A DNA stretch of 64,000 bases from Corynebacterium liangguodongii (GTDB taxonomy: Bacteria > Actinomycetota > Actinomycetes > Mycobacteriales > Mycobacteriaceae), in assembly GCF_003070865.1 (NCBI RefSeq), contig NZ_CP026948.1:1-64000 (forward strand). The letters run 5' to 3'. Below, one piece after another: positions 31,916-39,871 of this stretch. Within the stretch, counting starts at the first letter, position 1; every line of letters begins with the position of its first letter. Below the pieces are notes generated by a model. That model saw only the letters and a list, made by a program, of their open reading frames with translations. It was not told the origin of the DNA and ran no database searches. Both the position numbers and the translations under genes were made by a program.

Positions 31916-32571
31916 CGGCTGGCTCCTTCGCGAAGGTCGACTACGTGGGCGGCGTGCCCACCGACGTCGGGGTTGACGCTGGTAACAACGACGGGCAGGT
32001 GTTGGGCAAGGTTGGTGAGGTCGTCGAGAAACGCGTTGCGCAGCCCGATGTCGCGCAGCTGGTCCGGGTCGTCGACGACGAGCATTCCCGCCCTGGGCCG
32101 GGAGACGAGAGCAAGCAGGACGCGCAGCCGCAGGCGCACCGCGGTCTCTACCTCCCCGACCCGCGCGTCGGTGTCGAGGCCCGCGAGACCGAGCGGGGCA
32201 AGCCAGGGCTCCACGAGCGCGTGGGCGCACACGTCGCGGGGAATCGGCCGGAAGAAGGGCTGGCGCCAGGCGATCTGTTCGCGCAGGATTTCGCGGACGG
32301 TGACCGAGCGCTCGAGGGAGTCGATCAGGCTCACCCCGGCGAGGGCGGTGTGGCGGAAGCGCTCGCGCGTGCTGGTCGCGGTGCCCGCCGGGTGGCGCAG
32401 CGTGATGTGGCCGGCGGCGGGGTTATACCGCCCGGCCAGCGCCATGCTCAGGGTCGAGGCGCCCGATTCGCGGCCGGCGAGCAGGAGGGTCAGGCCCTCG
32501 CCGGCCGCGAAGGAGTAGGCGCCGTCGCCTTTGCGCAGCACCAGGTCTTGGGTGCGGAGGAGGGGGTCCAT
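31912..32571 (-). CDS. Degenerate ABC-type ATPase partner of the YhgE protein
   Basis: This 219-residue protein has the layout of an ABC ATPase: a strand-rich start (LVLRKGDGAYSF), a Walker A-like loop, a helix-rich middle with LERSVTVREILREQ and a Walker B-like strand LVVDDPDQL. The Walker A loop reads GRESGASTL where GxxGxGKST is expected, so the catalytic Lys is replaced by Ala; the acidic catalytic residue after Walker B is Asp followed by Pro, and no LSGGQ is seen. It may therefore bind nucleotide weakly or not at all. ATG 32571 has AAGGA eight bases before it. The gene overlaps the YhgE-like gene (ATGA) and is divergent from a TetR regulator, which probably controls both. Confidence 0.6.
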   Translation of the reverse strand: MDPLLRTQDLVLRKGDGAYSFAAGEGLTLLLAGRESGASTLSMALAGRYNPAAGHITLRHPAGTATSTRERFRHTALAGVSLIDSLERSVTVREILREQIAWRQPFFRPIPRDVCAHALVEPWLAPLGLAGLDTDARVGEVETAVRLRLRVLLALVSRPRAGMLVVDDPDQLRDIGLRNAFLDDLTNLAQHLPVVVTSVNPDVGGHAAHVVDLREGASR

Positions 32572-32596
32572 GCCAAAATCCTTAAGCGTAGGAAGG

Positions 32597-32651
32597 GCTA
32601 TCACTTAAGCGTGAATGGTTCTCCCTTGCCCCAAAAATGTCAAGTGATAGC
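32597..32651. promoter_or_regulatory. Inverted repeat between TetR gene and YhgE operon
   Basis: GCTATCACTT (32597-32606) is inverted exactly as AAGTGATAGC (32642-32651) in the short gap between the divergent genes. CTTAAGCG also occurs twice (32581-32588 and 32604-32611). These are likely operator half-sites of the TetR protein. Confidence 0.6.
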
Positions 32652-32660
32652 ATGCAGAGA

Positions 32661-33227
32661 ATGCGTGCAGATGCGAAGCGCAAGCGAGAACTCATCATTG
32701 ACGCTGCGACGCGCCAGTTCCGCACCGTTCCCGATGCCCGCATCACCCTCGAAGGCATCGCCCAGGAAGCCGGGGTCGGCATCGCCACCCTCTACCGGCA
32801 CTTTCCCACCAAGCACGATCTGCGCCTAGCCTGCGCGCTCAACCTCTTTGACACGCTCGCGGGCACGCTCAACGAGGCGCTAGAGACCTTCGAGGACGAC
32901 CCGGAGGCGCATTGGGAAGCTCTCATCTGGCGGCTCGTCGACTACGGCATCGGCATGCTTGTGGCCACGCTGGCTGATCAGGGCAGGGTGGAGATCGACC
33001 CGGAGCTCATGGACAAGCGTGGCCAGTTCTTCGCCGACGTCGAGGTGCTCATGGACAAGGCCGCGAGCCACGGCCTCGTCGATCCCGATATCAGCGCGCT
33101 CGAGCTGGCCTCGGAGCTCATTGTGGTGACCCGCCCGCAGAGCGAGGTGGTCAACGAGCTCTTTCCCGACGTCAGCCGCCGGCTGGTCCAGCACCTCCTG
33201 CTCGCCTGGAGGCGCTCGGAGCGCTAG
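32661..33227 (+). CDS. TetR-family transcriptional regulator
   Basis: This 188-residue protein has the TetR N-terminal helix-turn-helix (MRADAKRKRELIIDAATRQF to ITLEGIAQEAGVGIATLYRHF, about 1-50) and a helical ligand-binding part. It is divergent from the ABC-like and YhgE-like genes, and inverted repeats lie between them, so it is likely their local repressor. Three in-frame ATGs exist (32637, 32652, 32661); 32661 gives the family-typical N-terminus, and an upstream start would put operator bases inside the gene. Its stop overlaps the stop of the convergent gene by four bases. The ligand is unknown. Confidence 0.85.
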   Translation: MRADAKRKRELIIDAATRQFRTVPDARITLEGIAQEAGVGIATLYRHFPTKHDLRLACALNLFDTLAGTLNEALETFEDDPEAHWEALIWRLVDYGIGMLVATLADQGRVEIDPELMDKRGQFFADVEVLMDKAASHGLVDPDISALELASELIVVTRPQSEVVNELFPDVSRRLVQHLLLAWRRSER

Positions 33228-33892
33228 AGGCGGGTGGAACCGCGCTGGTCGTTATCGAGCGTGTCCAGCGTGGAGAGCTGCTCGTCGATCGAGCTCAGCA
33301 GCTCCTCATCGCGCACCGCCGGCTCCTCGCCGAGCGGGCCGGCGACCTGCGCCTTATCGGACTTGTCGTCTTCGGTGCGGCTGGAGTAGACAAGCGTGCT
33401 CTCCCCGGGCTTCGTCGCGCCCGAGGGCTTGGCCGGGGTAGACGTCGGCGCCTCTTTGCGCTCCTTAATCACACACTCCCACACCGCCCAGCCGGCGCCA
33501 GCGGCTGCGGCGAGGGCGGCGAGAGTGGCAAAGCCTGCGGCAGCCTTGCCGCCGGAGCTCTTCGACTTCTTCTTCGCGTCCTTAGCCTCCTGCTTCAGCG
33601 CCTTGCGCCGCTCAGCCCGCGAGGGAGCTGCCGCGGCGAAAGCGGCACGGCGGCGGTCGAGGCGGTCGTGCGCGTTGCGGGTAATGGCGCCGGCTTCGCG
33701 CCGGGCCGCGCTGTAGAGGTCTTCGAGCTCGTCGATGTGCGCGAGGTCGTTGATGCCTTCAACCTTGTCGTTCTTTAAGGCGTCGATAAGCGAGTCGTAG
33801 ATCTCGCGCTGCTTGTCCTTGTCCAGGTTGCGGAAGTAGCTCACCGCGGAGCCGGCTCCCTTGAGCGCGAGGCGGATGGTCATCGGGTTCAT
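33224..33892 (-). CDS. Hypothetical single-span protein with charged flanks
   Basis: This 222-residue protein has a helical N-terminal part (about 1-85) with LYSAARREAGAITRNAHDRL, a strongly basic stretch (RRKALKQEAKDAKKKSKSS), one membrane helix (about 118-138, AAAGFATLAALAAAAGAGWAVW) and a polar, Pro/Ser/Asp-rich tail. That order suggests a cytoplasmic N-terminus and a tail outside the membrane. ATG 33892 has AAAGGAA eight bases before it. No known domain is recognised. It is convergent with the TetR gene. Similar proteins are found in corynebacteria without assigned function. Confidence 0.65.
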   Translation of the reverse strand: MNPMTIRLALKGAGSAVSYFRNLDKDKQREIYDSLIDALKNDKVEGINDLAHIDELEDLYSAARREAGAITRNAHDRLDRRRAAFAAAAPSRAERRKALKQEAKDAKKKSKSSGGKAAAGFATLAALAAAAGAGWAVWECVIKERKEAPTSTPAKPSGATKPGESTLVYSSRTEDDKSDKAQVAGPLGEEPAVRDEELLSSIDEQLSTLDTLDNDQRGSTRL

Positions 33893-34146
33893 GTGTCATT
33901 CCTTTGTGTCGTGAGCAAGCGTGAGCAAGGTCGAGTGTGTTTCCCAGCCTAGCGATTCACCGCGCGGCCCGCCCCCGAATTATATTCACGCTCCCTACTG
34001 CGAATGACCTGCACAGACCGAGCAATTCAGGTGAACAGAGTTGTCTATTGGCGGGCGCGTTTATAGATTTTCTCACCAACGACGTTATCCGTAAGCGCCG
34101 AGCCCGGCCAGGCAACCCGTGTCCATCAAGAAAGGTTGAGTTTCTC

Positions 34147-35112
34147 GTGACCGAGAGATCCCCTTCGACGCGGCTTTCTGCCTCCGCCCCGCTAGATCGC
34201 CTCGACGAAGACCCAGGCTACCCGCCCGCTCGCCGGGCCCCCGTCGCGCTGAGCTTCGAGCTCATCCCGCCGCGCCACGACGCGGACACGGCGCTGCTCG
34301 ACACCCTCATCGAGGGCCTTTTGGCCTACCACCCGGACTACGTCTCGGTGACCTCCTCGCGCCGCTCCGATTGGCTCGAAGGCACCGCCGCACTCATCTC
34401 GCGTATCAGCCGCACCACCGACTTAAAAACGATCGCGCACCTCGCCTGCACGGCGGGCACGCGCGAGGAGCTCGCGGGCTGGATCCGCGCGCTTATCGAC
34501 GCCGGGGTGCGCGGCTTCCTCGCCCTGCGCGGAGACCTCCCCGAGGGTCAGACCGGCCTGCCCGCGGACCACCTCCAGCACGCCACCGACCTCATTATGC
34601 TCATCCGTGACGTCGAGCGCGAGCAGGCGTTCCGCCTCGCGGCCGGCAAGCTGGCCCTCTCTGTGGCCTGCTACCCCTCCGGCCACGCCGAATCCAAAAA
34701 CGCGGACATGGACCTCGACGTGCTGCTGGCCAAGCAGCGCCTCGGTGCCGACTTCGCCATCACCCAACTGTTTTTCTCCGCGCAGGACTACCTCGACTTC
34801 GTCGAGCGCTCCCGCCTGGCCGGGGTGCGCATCCCCTTGATCCCGGGCATCATGCCCATGACCAGCCTGCGCCGGGTTGAGCGCATGGGCGTGCTGTCCG
34901 GGATCACGGTGCCGGAGTGCGTGACCAGGCGGCTGGCGGCCGCCGGGTCGCAACAGGAGGAATACGACATCGGTATGGAGCTCACCGCCGAGCTCACCCG
35001 CACGATCCTCGATGCGGGGGCCGGCGGCCTGCACATCTATACACACAACAACCTGGCCGTCACCCGGGACCTGCTGGGCCGGATCGGCATCGAAGAGCCT
35101 CACCACCACTGA
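34147..35112 (+). CDS. metF: Methylenetetrahydrofolate reductase
   Basis: MetF reduces 5,10-methylene- to 5-methyl-tetrahydrofolate, the methyl donor for methionine synthesis. The 321-residue product shows the family TIM barrel with SFELIPPR at the N-terminus, LAHLACT, RGFLALRGDLPEG, ACYPSGHAES and ADFAITQLFF, and ITQLFF is followed by the usual FAD-contacting region. GTG 34147 is chosen: AAAGG lies 11 bases upstream and the typical N-terminus follows shortly; the frame is open back to 33937, but that stretch lacks family similarity and includes the leader. metE follows after 20 bases, so the two form a methionine operon. The leader contains a possible hairpin around the start codon (CTCG-TGAC-CGAG). 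Confidence 0.93.
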   Translation: MTERSPSTRLSASAPLDRLDEDPGYPPARRAPVALSFELIPPRHDADTALLDTLIEGLLAYHPDYVSVTSSRRSDWLEGTAALISRISRTTDLKTIAHLACTAGTREELAGWIRALIDAGVRGFLALRGDLPEGQTGLPADHLQHATDLIMLIRDVEREQAFRLAAGKLALSVACYPSGHAESKNADMDLDVLLAKQRLGADFAITQLFFSAQDYLDFVERSRLAGVRIPLIPGIMPMTSLRRVERMGVLSGITVPECVTRRLAAAGSQQEEYDIGMELTAELTRTILDAGAGGLHIYTHNNLAVTRDLLGRIGIEEPHHH

Positions 35113-35132
35113 AAATAAGGACGAACTACACG

Positions 35133-37394
35133 ATGAATTTCCCTAAAGCCACCATCGAGGGCTACCCCCGCATCGGGGCAAACCGCGAGCTCAAGCGCGC
35201 GTTGGAGTCCTACTGGGCCGGGCGCATTAGCGCCGAGACCTTCCGCTCGACCACCCACGCCCTGCGCGTGGACACCTACAACCACCTGCGCGATTTGGGC
35301 CTCACCGAGGACTACGCGATCCCGGCCGACGTCGCCTACTACGACCAGGTGCTCGAGACGGGCCTGACCGTCGGCCTCATCGCCGGCGGCACTGACCTCG
35401 ACGAGGAGTTCGCGCTGGCCCGCGGCAACGCCGAGCGCGTGCCGCTGGAGATGACGAAGTGGTTCGACACCAATTACCACTACCTCGTGCCCGAGGTCGC
35501 CGCCGGCCAGGAGATCACCCCGGCCCCGGAGCGCATCGTCGCCCTGGTGGAGGAGGCCCGCGAGGCCGGCCACACCGTGCGCCCCGCCCTCGTCGGCCCG
35601 GTCACGCTGCTCGCGCTGTCCAAGCCCGTCGAGTTCTCGCTGCTCGATTCGCTGACCGACGCCTACGCAGTAGTTCTCAAGGCCCTCAAGGAAGCCGGTG
35701 TCGAGTGGGTCCAGCTCTCCGAGCCCGCCCTGGTCGCGGACCTGTCCACCACCGACGAGGAGCTGGCCGGCTACCTCAAGCAGGCATGGTCGAAGCTGCT
35801 CGCAGTGCCCACCTCCGAGCGCCCGAACCTCTACCTCACCACCCCCTACGGCGCGGTGCGCAAGGCGCTTCCTGTCCTCGCAGAGCTCAAGCCCGAGGCG
35901 CTTCACGTCGACCTCTCCCCGTGGACGCTGGCCTCCGACCCCGGCTACCCGCAGCGCGTTGCGGAGACCATCCCGGCGGACGTCCAGCTCGTCGCCGGCA
36001 TCATCGACGGCCGCAACGTCTGGGCCGCGAACCTGCGCGAGCGCACCGAGGTGCTTGAGGCCCTGAGCGCCGGCGGGCGTGAGGTCTCCGTGTCCACCTC
36101 GACCTCCCTGCAGCACGTCCCGCACACCCTCGATGCGGAGAAGAACCTGCCCATCGACGTGGCCAACTGGCTCTCCTTCGCAGACGAGAAGATCGCGGAG
36201 ATCCAGGCGTTGGTTGCCGGTGAGGAGGCCGCGAAGACCGCATTCGCCCGCTCGGACCGCGCCGTGCGCACCCGCGCCGAGTCCGATACGATCCACAACC
36301 CCGACGTGGTCAAGCGCGTCGAGGAGCTGCCGGCTGGCGCGGTCACGCGCGCGCCCGAGTTCGCTGAGCGCAAGCGCATCCAGGGCGAGGTCCTCGGCCT
36401 GCCGCAGCTGCCCACCACCACGATCGGTTCCTTCCCCCAGACCCCGGAGATCCGCAAGGCCCGCGCCGCCCACAAGGCCGGCGAGCTCACCGATGAGCAG
36501 TACGTCGAGGCGCTGAAGAAGGAGATCAAGGGCGTCATCGAGCTGCAGGAGGAGATCGGCCTCGACGTCCTCGTCCACGGCGAGCCCGAGCGCAACGACA
36601 TGGTGCAGTACTTTGCCGAGCTGCTCGACGGCTTCGTGGCCACCGAGAACGGCTGGGTCCAGTCCTACGGCTCGCGCTGCACCCGTCCGCCGATCGTCTT
36701 CGGTGACGTCTCCCGCCCGGAGGCGATGACGGTGGAGTGGGCCACCTACGCCCAGTCGCTCTCCGACAAGCCGGTCAAGGGCATGCTCACCGGTCCTGTG
36801 ACCATCCTCGCGTGGTCTTTCAAGCGTGACGACGTCCCCCTGGCCGTCTCCGCCGACCAGATCGCGCTTGCGCTTGCCGACGAAGTCCGCGACCTCGAGG
36901 CCGCCGGCATCAAGGTGATCCAGATCGACGAGCCGGCGCTGCGCGAGCTGCTCCCGCTGCGTGCCGACGAGCGCGCCGCCTACCTCGACTGGGCCGTGCG
37001 CGCCTTCCGCCTCGTCGCGCTCAAGGCCGCCCCGGAGACCCAGATCCACACCCACCTGTGCTACTCCGAGTTCGGCCAGATCATCGACGCCGTCGCCGGC
37101 CTGGACGCCGACGTGACCTCGATCGAGGCCGCGCGCTCGAAGATGGAGCTGCTCGAGGATATCGACGAGACCTTCCACTCCGAGATCGGCCCGGGTGTGT
37201 GGGACATCCACTCCCCGCGCGTGCCGTCCAAGGACGAGATGGTGGAGCTGATCAAGGCGGCGCTCGAGAACGTGCCCACCGACCGCCTCTGGGTCAACCC
37301 GGACTGCGGCCTGAAGACCCGCGGCTACGCCGAGGTCGAGCCCTCGCTGAAGAACCTCATTGCCGCGCGCGACGAGGTCGTCTCCGGCCTCTAG
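35133..37394 (+). CDS. metE: Cobalamin-independent methionine synthase
   Basis: MetE transfers a methyl group from 5-methyltetrahydropteroyltriglutamate to homocysteine. The 753-residue product has the two-barrel layout of the family; the N-terminal half starts [16 protein letters not shown], and the C-terminal catalytic barrel starts TTIGSFPQT. Zinc ligands appear in [10 protein letters not shown] (His and Cys) and [10 protein letters not shown] (Cys). ATG 35133 has AAGGA about 11 bases upstream. It lies 20 bases after metF, the source of its methyl donor. In C. glutamicum methionine genes are under McbR; no perfect McbR palindrome is seen in front of this operon. Confidence 0.97.
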   Translation: MNFPKATIEGYPRIGANRELKRALESYWAGRISAETFRSTTHALRVDTYNHLRDLGLTEDYAIPADVAYYDQVLETGLTVGLIAGGTDLDEEFALARGNAERVPLEMTKWFDTNYHYLVPEVAAGQEITPAPERIVALVEEAREAGHTVRPALVGPVTLLALSKPVEFSLLDSLTDAYAVVLKALKEAGVEWVQLSEPALVADLSTTDEELAGYLKQAWSKLLAVPTSERPNLYLTTPYGAVRKALPVLAELKPEALHVDLSPWTLASDPGYPQRVAETIPADVQLVAGIIDGRNVWAANLRERTEVLEALSAGGREVSVSTSTSLQHVPHTLDAEKNLPIDVANWLSFADEKIAEIQALVAGEEAAKTAFARSDRAVRTRAESDTIHNPDVVKRVEELPAGAVTRAPEFAERKRIQGEVLGLPQLPTTTIGSFPQTPEIRKARAAHKAGELTDEQYVEALKKEIKGVIELQEEIGLDVLVHGEPERNDMVQYFAELLDGFVATENGWVQSYGSRCTRPPIVFGDVSRPEAMTVEWATYAQSLSDKPVKGMLTGPVTILAWSFKRDDVPLAVSADQIALALADEVRDLEAAGIKVIQIDEPALRELLPLRADERAAYLDWAVRAFRLVALKAAPETQIHTHLCYSEFGQIIDAVAGLDADVTSIEAARSKMELLEDIDETFHSEIGPGVWDIHSPRVPSKDEMVELIKAALENVPTDRLWVNPDCGLKTRGYAEVEPSLKNLIAARDEVVSGL

Positions 37395-37407
37395 GGCTGA
37401 GGTGAGA

Positions 37408-37438
37408 GGTCACAGTGAAGCGATTTTTCACTGTGACC
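37408..37438. terminator. 12-bp inverted repeat after metE
   Basis: GGTCACAGTGAA (37408-37419) pairs perfectly with TTCACTGTGACC (37427-37438) just after metE. It may stop metE transcription, but the T run lies in the loop rather than after the stem. It neighbours a 16-base sequence shared with another spacer (51123-51138). Confidence 0.5.
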
Positions 37439-37464
37439 ACCTGGGCAAACGCCGGCCCCAGATC

Positions 37465-37480
37465 GTTGACTGTGACATCT
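37465..37480. repeat. Copy A of a shared 16-base spacer sequence
   Basis: GTTGACTGTGACATCT is the exact reverse complement of AGATGTCACAGTCAAC at 51123-51138. Both lie in gene-free spacers. The flanking bases also contain related TTCAC(T/C)GTGAC segments. Confidence 0.6.
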
Positions 37481-37496
37481 CAAAGAGCCGCATAAA

Positions 37497-37559
37497 ACGA
37501 TCACCCGCGATTCCGGCGAGAAGATCGGCATCAACGAGGTGCTGGGCGAACTGCCCTGA
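37497..37559 (+). pseudogene. C-terminal gene remnant
   Basis: A short open piece after metE reads TITRDSGEKIGINEVLGELP and then stops. It has no start codon and no upstream body, so it looks like the tail of a deleted gene. The parent family is not recognised. It fits the general decay of this spacer, since the next gene is also broken. Confidence 0.35.
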
Positions 37560-37621
37560 CGTGACGCGCTCACCACCTCAGGTCCGTCGCAGATGCGACG
37601 CAAATGCGTAACAGTATGGCC

Positions 37622-38391
37622 ATGGGTGCGCTGAATATTGCTCAGATCGTCGAGACGCTCCTCGCCAGCGGCGGCGACCTGTGGAGCATCGAAGCCAAAG
37701 CGGCGGGCCACGGCCTCCCGGAATCGCTCGACGAGACGTTGAGCGCCTTCGCGAAGGCGCCGGAGGGCGGGCTCATCGTCCTGGGCGTTTCTGAAGAGGG
37801 CGGAGACGTCTTTGTATCCGGGGTCACCGATGCGCCGAAACTCATGGGTGGCCTCTCTCATAAGGCGCGTGAACGCATTGTGCCGCCCGTCCGGCTCGGT
37901 GCGATGGAATCCCATCTTGTCGTCTTCGACGCTGCTTCCGAGTGCCGACCTGGAATGGCTTGGTTCCCTCCCCGGTGCGGAGCAGCTCAGCGTCGCTCAC
38001 AAGCACGCTCTCGTGGCAATGCGCGGGGGAGCGAGCGTGACCAACACCTCTTATGGGTCCCAGTTTCCGATGGACTCTGCGCAGGCACGCGACGAACTTC
38101 AGCAGCTGGTTCGCTACGGACTCGCAACCTCCACCGGGAGCGGACGAGGAACCTCATATACATTGCCAGCGGCGGCGCCCTCCGCAAACGTCGCGCCCAC
38201 GCCCCCGAGCAGCAACCGCGATAAAGTTATCGACGCGCTCCGCAGCGCCGCTGAGCAAGGAGCAGCTTGTAGAGCGCACCGGGCTCAGCTCCTCGCAGAC
38301 CGCGAGGGCACTGACAGAATTGAAGGCGGCGGGGGACGTTATGGCGGAAAAGTCGCCGCAGGACGGTCGGGTCATCCTCTATAGGGCGTAG
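37622..38391 (+). pseudogene. Broken AlbA_2 (Schlafen-like) DNA-binding regulator
   Basis: The first frame (to about 37935) matches the start of an AlbA_2-domain protein (SIEAKAAGHGLPESLDETL, then GLIVLGVSEEGG). After HLVVFDA the sequence jumps into a second frame reading LEWLGSLPGAEQLSVAHKHA, and most of the expected middle part is absent. A third frame takes over near 38245 with a winged-helix segment (PLSKEQLVERTGLSSSQTAR, then ALTELKAAGDV) ending at 38391. So the gene has at least one large internal deletion and two frame changes. Intact members of this family are often called ATP-dependent helicase-like or putative transcriptional regulators. The gene is non-functional as read. Confidence 0.7.
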
Positions 38392-38431
38392 GCGCGCCCG
38401 GCCGGCGACACCAGATCTGCCCCGATGTACC

Positions 38432-38437
38432 TACAAT
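38432..38437 (+). promoter_or_regulatory. -10 box of a leaderless cyclophilin promoter
   Basis: TACAAT ends seven bases before ATG 38445, so transcription probably starts at or next to the start codon. No ribosome binding site is present. Confidence 0.55.
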
Positions 38438-38444
38438 GGCGGGC

Positions 38445-38969
38445 ATGACCATTTCAACTGCGAAAGCAACGCTGCACACCAACCATGGCGACATCGTCAT
38501 CGAGCTGTTCGGCAACCACGCCCCGAAGACGGTGGAGAACTTCATCGGCCTGGCCACCGGCGAGGCGAACTACACCACCCGCAACGCCTCCGGCTCGGGC
38601 GAGGGCCCGTTCTACGACGGCGCGATCTTCCACCGCATCATCCCTGGGTTCATGATCCAGGGTGGCGACCCGACCGGCACCGGTACCGGTGGCCCGGGCT
38701 ACCAGTTCGCCGACGAGTTCCACCCGGAGCTGCAGTTCGATCGCCCGTTCCTCTTGGCCATGGCTAATGCCGGCCCGGGCACGAACGGTTCGCAGTTCTT
38801 CATCACGGTGGACAAGACCCCGCACCTCAACAACCGCCACACCATCTTCGGTGAGGTGACCGACGAGGCCTCGCAGAAGGTTGTGCTGGAGATCTCCAAC
38901 GTTGCCACCGGCCGCATGGACCGCCCCGTCGACGACGTTGTCATCGAGTCCATCGACATCGAGCGCTAG
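38445..38969 (+). CDS. ppiA: Cyclophilin-type peptidyl-prolyl isomerase
   Basis: This 174-residue protein is a cyclophilin, which speeds cis-trans isomerisation of proline bonds. It contains the expected active-site pieces: [22 protein letters not shown] (given in parts: [14 protein letters not shown] with the catalytic Arg, then GTGTGG), [20 protein letters not shown] and [12 protein letters not shown]. No signal peptide is present, so it is cytoplasmic. ATG 38445 is chosen over 38436 because a TACAAT -10 box would overlap the earlier ATG, which argues for a leaderless transcript starting at 38445. In related genomes the gene stands at the same place, before the rhomboid and crgA/pkn genes. 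Confidence 0.95.
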   Translation: MTISTAKATLHTNHGDIVIELFGNHAPKTVENFIGLATGEANYTTRNASGSGEGPFYDGAIFHRIIPGFMIQGGDPTGTGTGGPGYQFADEFHPELQFDRPFLLAMANAGPGTNGSQFFITVDKTPHLNNRHTIFGEVTDEASQKVVLEISNVATGRMDRPVDDVVIESIDIER

Positions 38970-38985
38970 GCTCCCGACCTCTCCG

Positions 38986-39019
38986 CCCCCGCGCACCGCA
39001 CGTGCCCGGGGGTTTTCTT
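38986..39019 (+). terminator. Terminator between cyclophilin and rhomboid genes
   Basis: CCCCCGCGCAC (38986-38996) pairs with GTGCCCGGGGG (39002-39012) with one mismatch, followed by TTTTCTT. The T run ends right before the rhomboid ATG at 39021, an unusually tight junction. Confidence 0.75.
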
Positions 39020-39020
39020 A

Positions 39021-39611
39021 ATGCACCCGACACAGATTTTCTTTCGTGCCCCCGCGACAGCGGCGATAGCTACGGTCTGCCTCGTCGTCTACGCCGTCGC
39101 CGCGCTGCAGGCCGGTTCGCCTTCCGACACGGTGTGGGGATCCCCACTCGGCATCCGCATGGTGCTCTACGGGCCCTTCGTGGCGGGCGAGGGCCCCTCG
39201 GGCTGGCTGCGCGTGCTCTCTGCGGCGTTTTTGCACCTGGACCTGGCGCACCTGTGCGCCAACATGCTCATGCTCGTGCTCATCGGCGGCGAGGTGGAGC
39301 GCTGGGTGGGCACCGCGCGGTTTCTGCTCGCGTACCTTGCCGGGGCGCTCACCTCGTCCCTCGCGGTCCTCGCGGGCAGCTTCGGCGCCCCGACGGCGGG
39401 CGCGTCGGGGGCGCTGTTTGCCCTGCTAGCGTTGCTTGTCGCCATTGCTTATCGACGCCACCTCGACCCCCGCGCCCCGCTTGCGCTCGTCGTGGCCAAC
39501 GTGGCGTTTACGTTCTTCGCCCCGAACGTGAGCATCTGGGGCCACCTTGGCGGGTTGGCGGCGGGGGTGGTGCTGGCGTGGCCGCTGGCGTCGCCACGCG
39601 ATGCCAGCTGA
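39021..39611 (+). CDS. Rhomboid-family intramembrane serine protease
   Basis: This 196-residue protein has six hydrophobic helices and the rhomboid active site: a GASGALF motif with the catalytic Ser (about residue 134) and the catalytic His in IWGHLGGLAAG. The helix HLDLAHLCANMLML matches the family's HxxxNM-type segment. It would cleave membrane proteins within the bilayer; the substrate is unknown. The ATG directly follows the cyclophilin terminator, with GGGGG seven bases upstream as the only ribosome-binding candidate. Rhomboids at this position are common in corynebacteria and mycobacteria. Confidence 0.92.
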   Translation: MHPTQIFFRAPATAAIATVCLVVYAVAALQAGSPSDTVWGSPLGIRMVLYGPFVAGEGPSGWLRVLSAAFLHLDLAHLCANMLMLVLIGGEVERWVGTARFLLAYLAGALTSSLAVLAGSFGAPTAGASGALFALLALLVAIAYRRHLDPRAPLALVVANVAFTFFAPNVSIWGHLGGLAAGVVLAWPLASPRDAS

Positions 39612-39619
39612 CATCGCAC

Positions 39620-39850
39620 CGGGTTATCCCCCGGTTATCCCCACCCGAAGTTGTGCACAATTTCTTCCACACTGTGGATAACAACAGGGATGTAATTCCT
39701 AGAACGGCTTGCCGAAAGCATAGAGAAAGCCGCAGGGGAGGGGATTACACCTGCGGCGATGTTCGATCAAGCGGGGTAGTGCACAGAGTTATCCACAGGT
39801 GGGGATAACTGCGAATCCACAAGTTTTCCCACAGGCTGTGGATAACCGTG
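39620..39850. other. Second DnaA-box cluster in the rhomboid spacer
   Basis: This gene-free stretch of about 230 bases has three exact DnaA boxes: TGTGGATAA at 39673-39681, TTATCCACA at 39789-39797 and TGTGGATAA at 39837-39845. Near matches are TTATCCCCA (39635-39643), TTGTGCACA (39651-39659), TCTTCCACA (39663-39671), TGGGGATAA (39800-39808) and TTTCCCACA (39825-39833). Box density is higher than in the dnaA-dnaN spacer. It could titrate DnaA, stimulate initiation, or be part of a split or relocated origin. Confidence 0.7.
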
Positions 39851-39871
39851 CCCCCCTAGGCTGTGGAGCGG

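Noticed and set aside
34032..34047. McbR site in front of metF
   Set aside because: TGAAC-N6-GTCTA keeps one good half but has two mismatches in the other, too weak to list as an operator.
33937..34146. Upstream open extension of metF
   Set aside because: It would add 70 residues that do not resemble the family N-terminus and would cover the leader; GTG 34147 has a ribosome binding site.
33893..34146. Cobalamin riboswitch in front of metF-metE
   Set aside because: No B12 box or typical surrounding helices could be seen, although metE is often controlled in this way.
35100..37211. 703-residue open frame antisense to metE
   Set aside because: It has no recognisable domain, and metE on the other strand is secure.
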